The translations under genes were made by a program, and so were the position numbers. 40,402 bases of DNA from Oscillospiraceae bacterium (GTDB taxonomy: Bacteria > Bacillota > Clostridia > Oscillospirales > Oscillospiraceae): NCBI GenBank assembly GCA_021201735.1, contig JAJQEJ010000069.1:1-40402 (forward strand), read 5' to 3'. The notes beneath the pieces are model-generated. The model had not been told where the DNA came from, made no database searches, and saw only the letters and a list, made by a program, of their open reading frames with translations. Each line of letters starts with the position of its first letter. Positions within the stretch are counted from its first letter, which is position 1. This document shows, in pieces, positions 34,069-40,402 of this stretch.

Positions 34069-36270
34069 CTATGACAGACACATCAGGTTATAGATCAGCA
34101 CCGCCGCGTCGGCACGGGTGGCCTCCTGCGTGGGGTAGAACTTCCCGCTCGCATCCGGGGTGATGATCCCCATCCCCTGCGCAATGGCGACATAGCCGAG
34201 GAGCGCATCGCTGACGCTGTCCGCATCAGCAAAGGAGCAGGTATAGATCCCCTGCAGCTGCGCCGCCTTGCCATAGCCCGCCGCGCTGAGCAATATCTTC
34301 ACCATCTCCTCACGCGTCAGCACTTTGTTGTCGTCCCGCTCGGCCACGGTAAGCATCCCGAACGCATAGGCACGCCGATACAGGTCAGTGACGTTCGTCT
34401 CGCTTTCAAGGGCAATCGGCCCGCCGTCCACAGCGGAGAGCATCAGACTGATACAATCCATCTGTGTTAAATTCTGCTCCGGCTGGAACAGCCCACCCAA
34501 ATAGCCAATACCCAGTGCACCGAGCGCCTCAATCTGGCTCTGCGCGGCGCTCCCTTCAATATCGCTATAGTGCAGGGCGAGCTCCGCCTCGTCCTGCGCC
34601 ATGACAAGTGCGCCAGTCTTTGCATCCACGCCTGTCACGGCACTCCCCTTCCATGTCGCGGTGTACGCGAGGGTCAGGCGGTAGAGGTAATTCTGTTCCC
34701 ATCTGATGAGCCTCTGGTACGCCTCCATGCTGGAATCAATGGCAAAGGGCACGCCGATATAGCCGAGCGTGGCTTCCTGTGCGGCAGCGTACTTCTCCCC
34801 CGCCACCTGCTCTAAGATCAGCCCGGAGGGCGAATCAAACTGCGCAGCGCTGTCAAACGACCCGGAAAGGGCACAGACCGCACCCGTCTCGGTATCAACG
34901 CCCACCGTATAGGTGTTCTGGCGGAACAGGTAGCCGTTTACCTGCCGGAAAAAGGTGTAGGTGTGCGCGGCACTGTATTCATTGTCCGGCACCTCACCTT
35001 TTACCAGCACCATCTGCTGCGCGGCATTCTGATTCACGGTAGTCAAAAACGCCGTGGCAATCTCCTCCCCTTCGGCAAGGCTGACATTGCACACGTATCC
35101 GGAATCGTAATAATCCCTGTAGGCGTAGAGGCTCTGCAGCGCGCCGGTTTTCCCATCCATACAGATCATATAGGTCACTTGGCCGCCGCCCTGCGTCCCT
35201 GCCATGGTGAGTGTAGCATGCACCGCGCCGCTCTCAGCATTGCTGCGGGTAAAGCGCGTATTCGCGCACGTCAGGCCGTCGAGCTGAAGCGCAGGGTAAT
35301 TGTCCCGCAACTTCCGCTCCAGCGTCTGCGCCGAGAGCACGTCCTTCAGCTCCTCCGCGCCGGTCAGCTCGACCTCGGTCAGTCCTACCTCGGCGTCGTC
35401 ATATGCGCCGCCCACGGCAAGCGCGCTCTCCTGCATGGAATACGCTGTGCGACTATTATAATAGTATGCCCCCAGCTCACGCGAGCGCACACTGACATTT
35501 ACCAGCGCCCCGCTCTGCGCATCCACATAGTAGGCATCCTCCTGCGTCGGCAGATAGCGCAGCACCGCCTTGTCCGCGTCCGCGTCGAGAACATACTCGA
35601 GGGAAAAGGTGTTGACCGAACTGAGCTTCGGCGTCGCCTGCGCCGCCGTCACCACTGGGGTCGAGGTCGGCACGTCGCCGGTATACTCGTCGCTCATACT
35701 GCGGTAAAAGCTGTTAACCACGCCGTCCGACAGGCGCACCTGCACCGAAAAATCAAACGGAGAGGGCAGGCCATTGAGTAGAATCGTGCCGATATAATTC
35801 TGGTACCGATTGGATGTCCCGTAAACGTAAAAGCCGGTATCCACGTCAAAGAGCGCACTTTCCCCTGTGCCCAATACGCGATCTAAAAAGGCCTGTACGC
35901 TCTGCCGGTACACCGCATCCTCCTGCGGGAATTTCGGGTTGTAGGAGGAAGAAAGATTTGTATCTTCCCAGTCCTCCATGTCCCAACGGTAGAAATCGAA
36001 AATCGTGCCATCCTCCGCCGTGCGCACCGCGAGGAACGCCTCATCATCGTCTGTCCACCGCAGATACCATGTGTTTTTCAGTGCTCCCTCATTGAGTTCC
36101 CCGCTGAATTTGGTGTACTTCTGCGTGTCAATGCTGAGCTGCTCCTTGACCTTCACGGTTACCGCCTGCAGGCGCGCCTCCTGACTTTCGTCCGCTGCGC
36201 ACACGGGGATCGCGAGCGTAGCGACCAGAACAACGCACAGCAGCATGGATATCATCTTTCGCATCATCAT
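34069..36270 (-). CDS. YcdB/YcdC-repeat protein with C-terminal SLH modules
   Basis: A secreted protein of about 733 residues. A signal peptide (about 1-26) ends VCAADE. Two or more YcdB/YcdC-type repeats follow: phrases such as YTKFSGELNEGALKNTWYLRWTDDDEAFLAVRTAEDGTIFDFYRW and TYMICMDGKTGALQSLYAYRDY, then YTVGVDTETGAVCALSG and VTGVDAKTGALVMAQ. The last 190 residues form SLH modules (LGIGYLGGLFQPEQNLTQMDCISLML, VLTREEMVKILL, GKFYPTQEATRADAAVLIYNL) for wall attachment. The start is ambiguous among GTG and three ATG codons in a row after GGGAGG; the middle ATG has the best spacing. Function of the YcdB repeats is unknown. A weak TACAAT -10 lies near 36296. Confidence 0.85.
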   Translation of the reverse strand: MMMRKMISMLLCVVLVATLAIPVCAADESQEARLQAVTVKVKEQLSIDTQKYTKFSGELNEGALKNTWYLRWTDDDEAFLAVRTAEDGTIFDFYRWDMEDWEDTNLSSSYNPKFPQEDAVYRQSVQAFLDRVLGTGESALFDVDTGFYVYGTSNRYQNYIGTILLNGLPSPFDFSVQVRLSDGVVNSFYRSMSDEYTGDVPTSTPVVTAAQATPKLSSVNTFSLEYVLDADADKAVLRYLPTQEDAYYVDAQSGALVNVSVRSRELGAYYYNSRTAYSMQESALAVGGAYDDAEVGLTEVELTGAEELKDVLSAQTLERKLRDNYPALQLDGLTCANTRFTRSNAESGAVHATLTMAGTQGGGQVTYMICMDGKTGALQSLYAYRDYYDSGYVCNVSLAEGEEIATAFLTTVNQNAAQQMVLVKGEVPDNEYSAAHTYTFFRQVNGYLFRQNTYTVGVDTETGAVCALSGSFDSAAQFDSPSGLILEQVAGEKYAAAQEATLGYIGVPFAIDSSMEAYQRLIRWEQNYLYRLTLAYTATWKGSAVTGVDAKTGALVMAQDEAELALHYSDIEGSAAQSQIEALGALGIGYLGGLFQPEQNLTQMDCISLMLSAVDGGPIALESETNVTDLYRRAYAFGMLTVAERDDNKVLTREEMVKILLSAAGYGKAAQLQGIYTCSFADADSVSDALLGYVAIAQGMGIITPDASGKFYPTQEATRADAAVLIYNLMCLS

Positions 36271-36432
36271 CACGCCTCCCTTTTTTCATACAACCATTGT
36301 ACTATGTTTTAGACGCAGCAGAAAGGAAAAAGTTCCGGTAATGAAAATTTTTATGATCTTCAATGCAGGAACTTTCCTCGGACGCAGGAAAAAGGAAGAC
36401 ACGTAAATCGACTCTAGAAATCCAAGCAAAAA

Positions 36433-36467
36433 GGCGGGCCGCAGAAAGAAAAATGCTGCGCCCCGCC
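36433..36467 (-). terminator. GC-rich hairpin with T-run between divergent genes
   Basis: GGCGGGCCGCAG and CTGCGCCCCGCC form a 12-bp stem with one mismatch around an 11-base loop. On the minus strand it is followed by five T, as in an intrinsic terminator. It lies 160 bases upstream of the YcdB-repeat gene, so it is either an attenuator in that gene's leader or a barrier to antisense transcription from the beta-helix gene side. Confidence 0.5.
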
Positions 36468-36530
36468 CCTTTCCGCACCATACATCAGGAAAAGATGGGA
36501 AAGAAACTGGATAAATATCGTATTGTTATA

Positions 36531-36559
36531 GTGACAACGGTCCTATCCTATGTTATACT
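36531..36559 (+). promoter_or_regulatory. sigma-A promoter of the beta-helix surface protein gene
   Basis: GTGACA, 17 bases, TATACT, one mismatch in each box. The leader to the start codon is about 115 bases. Apart from this and the GC-rich hairpin, the 400-base gap between the divergent surface genes shows nothing else. Confidence 0.68.
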
Positions 36560-36680
36560 GGTTACAAAAGTAGCATTATAATCGAATAAATTCTAAACTT
36601 GTATCTCAAGGCAGAAGACTGCAGTAAAATGGACTATTTTAATCTAACTTTAGCGCGCATTGATGAAGGGGATGGATGAA

Positions 36681-39600
36681 ATGAAAACACGCATAGTAAA
36701 ACCCAGTGCCATGCTTCTGGCGGCAACTGTACTGGTACTTTTGGGCGCATGGGGCGGCTTGACGGTAACGGCGGCAGACGAGACGGCAAACGATACCAGC
36801 GAATTTTACGCAAAGCTAGACAACGTGATCACCAGCGGCGGCGGCACGCTGTATCTGGATGATAGTCTGGCGGGCATGACGCTCCCCAGTGTACAAACCA
36901 TCTCAGTGACAAGCAGCACAGAGGTCACGATCGCTGCAGACAGCTCTTTGACACTGAAAACGGCAAGCAATGAGCGCCACCTGATATTCAGCCTGGATGA
37001 CGGCGTGGTTTTAACGTTGCATTTTGAAGGTGTTATTTTGGATGGCGGCAACGATGGCGGCGGCATTGAGATTCTCGGCACGGATCCCGCTACAGTTGAA
37101 CTAGACGGGGCGGATATCCAGTACTGTACCGTCAAGAACACCGGCAGCGGAGTCTATAACAGCGGCGGCGGGGTCTATGCCGGTGTACAAGATGTTGCAA
37201 TTACGAGCAGCAGGTTTTATAGCAACAGTGCCGATCTGAATGGCGGCGGCGTTTATGTGGAAAGCGGCAATGTAACCATCGAGAACAGCACCTTTGAGGA
37301 AAACAGCGTTGTGACCCCTTACGACGGCAAGGGCGGCGGCGTATGTGCACGCTACGGGACGCTTTCCATTACAGGGAGCAAGTTTCTGAATAACAGCGTA
37401 AGCTCCACAGGCAGCGGCCAGTCAACCCGTGGCGGCGGCGCATATGCCGGGTCCAGCTGCACGATTGATAACAGCACTTTTGAATGCAACAACGCAGACG
37501 GGGCGACGCCCTCCGGCGGTGGTTTATACGTAGCGGAGACATCCGCTGGAACAAGCACCATTACCGGCAGTACCTTTACGCAAAACACCGCGACCTCTGT
37601 CACGTCGAACGTAACAGGCGGCGGAGCCTGTTTTATCAACGAGGATGTGTATATTACAGCGAGCACCTTTTGCGAAAATGAGGCAACCAGCGAAGATCAA
37701 AACGCATGGGGTGGCGGTGTATACGTGAAAACCGGCAATGTGGTGGTGGACGATGGAAGCGCCTTTATACTGAACCGTGCAACCGCCGAGAATGAGCACA
37801 CCGCGAACGGCGGCGGTGTGTGTATCGCGACAACCGGCAACCTGACAATACAGGACAGCAGCTTTACGCAGAATATTGCAGCAGGCGAAAGTTACGCAAC
37901 CGGCGGCGGCGGCTACATCGGGGATGGCACACTCACCATTTCAAACAGCCAATTCACAGAAAACGAAGCGATATCGGAAGCAAGCGGTGCGCGCGGTGGT
38001 GCCGTATATACCATTGGCGACAGCATGAACGTCCAAAGCAGTATCTTTACGGGCAACAAGGCTGCCATTACTTCTCCCAGCAATATCTCTGGCGCAGGCG
38101 CTTTTGGTGGTGCCGTACATGCATACACCAGTTCCACAATCATTGACAGCAGCACCTTTGCGGAAAACGCGGTGGCTACTGTGAATGGATGGGCTTACGG
38201 CGGCGGCGTGTTTGCCTCCAGCCCCAGTGGTCAAAACGCTGTATCCATCACAGGGGAAACCATCTTCCGTGGTAACACCGCAACCACCACCGCAGCTGGC
38301 AGCCTCGCTTACGGCGGCGGCCTGTATACATACAATAATATTACGACGATCAACGGGGCCACTTTTGAAGACAACGCGGCCCGCTCCGACAGCGGCGCCG
38401 CTTATGGCGGCGGTCTGTACGCACGCAGTGGCGCGGATATCATCAAAACCACCTTTGACGGCAATGAGGCCCGCTCCGCCAACGATACCGCCGGGGGCGG
38501 CGGCGTAGCCACATACGGTGTATTGACGGTCAGCGACAACAGCACCTTTACGGAAAACCGGGCGGAAGGCCCCGTCAGCGCCTACGGCGGCGGCATTTAC
38601 TGTGATGCCTCCGGCAGTGTCCTCACCATGACAGATGTCACATTCCAGCGCAACGAGGCAAACTCAGAAAATGACGCGCAGGGCGGCGGCGTGTCTGTTG
38701 TGGCCGCGAGCAACAGGATAATCACCGGCAGCACCTTTACCGAAAACAACGCCATATGTACCGGCAGCGGCACAAGCACGGGCGGCGGTGTCAGCGCAGC
38801 CGGACAAACCACGGTCACAAGCTGCACATTCCAGAACAATCTGGCGTCCGCTCCGCTGGGCGCGGCGCAGGGCGGCGGTGTATCCTCCGGTGCCCTGGTC
38901 ATCAGCGGCAGCCGCTTTGAGGACAATACGGCGGAGGCAGGCGCTTTGTCCGCCCGCGGCGGCGGCACCTATTCGAGCACTTCTATGCAATTTACGGACA
39001 GCACCTTTATCAACAACACAGCCACCGGCAGCGGCGCGGGTTACGGCGGCGGCATGTATCTCAATGGCAGTATGGCGATGCTTGCCGAGGGAACCAGCTA
39101 CTTTACCGGAAACAGCGCCACAACGGAGGGCGGCGCAATTTATACGGACGCATACACAGACTACAACAACCTGACGAGCACCGATTATCAGTATCATTAC
39201 CTCAATTACAACGGTGCTGTTGTGTACTTCAGCGGTAACACGGCCTCGGCGCTCTACGCACCGCCGCAGGATGCGGACACAGCCTTCAGCAACCTCAACG
39301 CCGGCAGCGTCAGCGCATTTGACCATCCGCTCAACAACTATGACATCAATTTTGCAGGCGGACTGCGCTACTACGCCCTGACCTATGACGACAACCATTC
39401 CAGTCCGAGCCAGGTGTACGACGACGGGATTTACAGCGACGGCGGTGCCGCCACTGTCAAAGCTTATAGTGACACGGGCCTGTCCGCATACTCCGGCTAC
39501 ACCTTCCAAAATTGGAACACACAGGCGGACGGCAGCGGCACGTCCTATGCGGCGGGCGACAGCCTGACGGTCACGGTGGACACCGTGCTTTACGCCCAGT

Positions 39601-40402
39601 GGAAAAAAGACAGCAGCGGCGGTGGCGGCGGAACCACCACCACCTATTCCGTGACGTACAACGCAAACGGCGGCGCAGGCAGCTATCGAGACGCAAACCT
39701 CTCCAAAGGCACAAGCTACACCATTCTCACCCATACGGACGCGGGCATCTCGTATAGCGGGTACACCTTCGCGGGCTGGAACACCGCAGCCGACGGGAGC
39801 GGCACAGGCTACACGGCGGGCCAGTCAGTCACCATCTCAGGGAGCATCACCCTGTACGCCGTCTGGCGGGAGGGCACGGACGCGCTGCGCGTGACGTATT
39901 ACGCATCCGACGCGACGTCAGGCGCGGTGCCGGTGGACAGCAACCTATATAGCGAAGGCGACACCGTCACCCTGCTCTATAACACGGGGCTCCTGCGCAA
40001 GAGCGGTTACTACTTCTCCGGTTGGGCGTTCAGCGAGACGGGCGGAACCGTCCTGCGCCCCAGCACGCAGTTTGTCATCGGCGACGCGGACGTGCAGCTC
40101 TATGCCCGCTGGGGAATCCTCTCGTCGGGCGGCAGTCAGCTCGAAACCCTCTATGATGCGGATGTGCCGCTGGCTGCGTTAACGACCGATCACATCTGGT
40201 ACATTCAGGGTTACCCGGACAACAGCGTCCGCCCGGAGGGGAATCTGACGCGCGCCGAGGCCGCGGCGATCTTCTACCGCCTCATTGACGACGAGAGCGG
40301 CAAGGCGCAGACGGGCTACACCATCTCCTTCAGCGACGTGAGTCAGGCCGACTGGTACTACCACGAGGTCTCCTATCTCACCAACCGCGGGATTTTATTC
40401 GG
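36681..40402 (+). CDS. Pmp-like beta-helix surface protein with InlB repeats and SLH, 3' partial
   Basis: An uninterrupted frame of 1240 codons that leaves the window at the right edge. A signal peptide covers about residues 1-31 (KPSAMLLAATVLVLLGAWGG, VTAADE). A right-handed beta-helix from about 75 to 830 is built of alternating SxFxxN and GGGVY / GGGLY motifs, the same pair (FxxN and GGAI-like) that defines chlamydial Pmp repeats. Three InlB_B repeats follow (about 893-975, 988-1061, 1070-1145, each ending YAQW, YAVW or YARW). An SLH region begins near 1166 (HIWYIQGYPDNSVRPEGNLTRAEAAAIFYRL, then FSDVSQADWYYHEV). Three in-frame ATGs (36663, 36672, 36681) are possible; AAGGGG lies 9 bases before the last. 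It is probably a wall-bound adhesin. Confidence 0.88.
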   Translation, partial: MKTRIVKPSAMLLAATVLVLLGAWGGLTVTAADETANDTSEFYAKLDNVITSGGGTLYLDDSLAGMTLPSVQTISVTSSTEVTIAADSSLTLKTASNERHLIFSLDDGVVLTLHFEGVILDGGNDGGGIEILGTDPATVELDGADIQYCTVKNTGSGVYNSGGGVYAGVQDVAITSSRFYSNSADLNGGGVYVESGNVTIENSTFEENSVVTPYDGKGGGVCARYGTLSITGSKFLNNSVSSTGSGQSTRGGGAYAGSSCTIDNSTFECNNADGATPSGGGLYVAETSAGTSTITGSTFTQNTATSVTSNVTGGGACFINEDVYITASTFCENEATSEDQNAWGGGVYVKTGNVVVDDGSAFILNRATAENEHTANGGGVCIATTGNLTIQDSSFTQNIAAGESYATGGGGYIGDGTLTISNSQFTENEAISEASGARGGAVYTIGDSMNVQSSIFTGNKAAITSPSNISGAGAFGGAVHAYTSSTIIDSSTFAENAVATVNGWAYGGGVFASSPSGQNAVSITGETIFRGNTATTTAAGSLAYGGGLYTYNNITTINGATFEDNAARSDSGAAYGGGLYARSGADIIKTTFDGNEARSANDTAGGGGVATYGVLTVSDNSTFTENRAEGPVSAYGGGIYCDASGSVLTMTDVTFQRNEANSENDAQGGGVSVVAASNRIITGSTFTENNAICTGSGTSTGGGVSAAGQTTVTSCTFQNNLASAPLGAAQGGGVSSGALVISGSRFEDNTAEAGALSARGGGTYSSTSMQFTDSTFINNTATGSGAGYGGGMYLNGSMAMLAEGTSYFTGNSATTEGGAIYTDAYTDYNNLTSTDYQYHYLNYNGAVVYFSGNTASALYAPPQDADTAFSNLNAGSVSAFDHPLNNYDINFAGGLRYYALTYDDNHSSPSQVYDDGIYSDGGAATVKAYSDTGLSAYSGYTFQNWNTQADGSGTSYAAGDSLTVTVDTVLYAQWKKDSSGGGGGTTTTYSVTYNANGGAGSYRDANLSKGTSYTILTHTDAGISYSGYTFAGWNTAADGSGTGYTAGQSVTISGSITLYAVWREGTDALRVTYYASDATSGAVPVDSNLYSEGDTVTLLYNTGLLRKSGYYFSGWAFSETGGTVLRPSTQFVIGDADVQLYARWGILSSGGSQLETLYDADVPLAALTTDHIWYIQGYPDNSVRPEGNLTRAEAAAIFYRLIDDESGKAQTGYTISFSDVSQADWYYHEVSYLTNRGILF

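Noticed and set aside
36363..36581. 72-codon plus-strand frame between the divergent surface genes
   Set aside because: It runs through the GC-rich hairpin and the promoter of the beta-helix gene, has no ribosome site and has no family resemblance.

Overview
The window looks like the chromosome of an anaerobic, spore-forming Gram-positive bacterium of the Clostridia (an Oscillospiraceae-like gut or sediment lineage is my guess). Supporting signs are strong Shine-Dalgarno sites, sigma-A type promoters, S-layer-homology (SLH) surface proteins, a BclB/BclA-like exosporium collagen protein, a LysM lysozyme, and nitrogenase-like and ammonium-transport genes. No taxonomic marker was available, so the lineage is inferred.

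Region 1 (220-22337, plus strand) reads as one operon of 13 genes. It starts at a strong promoter, followed by a structured leader RNA that ends in an intrinsic terminator. Gene gaps are at most 85 bp and most junctions overlap by 4-8 bp. In order it encodes a 2566-residue membrane-anchored GLUG/InlB-repeat surface protein; two SLH proteins; a small Ig-like, membrane-anchored surface protein; two flavoprotein oxidoreductases (GlpA-like with a BFD-type Fe-S domain, and a disulfide-reductase-like protein fused to DUF1667); a complete FecCD-type ABC importer (permease, ATPase, lipoprotein); a TiaS-like protein; a surface protein with three sulfite-oxidase-like modules; a MotA/TolQ/ExbB proton channel; and a DUF2149 protein. 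My reading is an envelope-wide, proton-motive-force-assisted uptake system for a metal, siderophore or tetrapyrrole in a cell that should lack an outer membrane. This is the best candidate here for an undescribed system.

Region 2 (22397-24912) holds a convergent MarR regulator, a DUF3795 pseudogene with an internal deletion, a GH25 lysozyme with two LysM domains, and tRNA-Arg(CCG) with its own promoter and terminator.

Region 3 (24988-32178) is a nitrogen/iron-sulfur block. It holds an Amt-PII fusion with a 20-bp hairpin at the 5' end of its mRNA, a FeoA-like protein, a palindromic MITE-like element, a three-gene nitrogenase-like operon (H, D-like, K-like) behind a hairpin-rich leader, and a divergent cysteine desulfurase. 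The D-like subunit keeps three cluster cysteines and the K-like subunit has none, the asymmetry seen in dark-operative protochlorophyllide reductase. No nifB, nifE or nifN is present, so this is unlikely to be a nitrogen-fixing enzyme.

Region 4 (32203-40402) is surface and spore-coat territory: a frameshifted collagen-like exosporium protein, a YcdB/YcdC-repeat protein with SLH modules, and the first 1240 residues of a Pmp-like beta-helix protein with InlB repeats and SLH modules that runs off the right edge.
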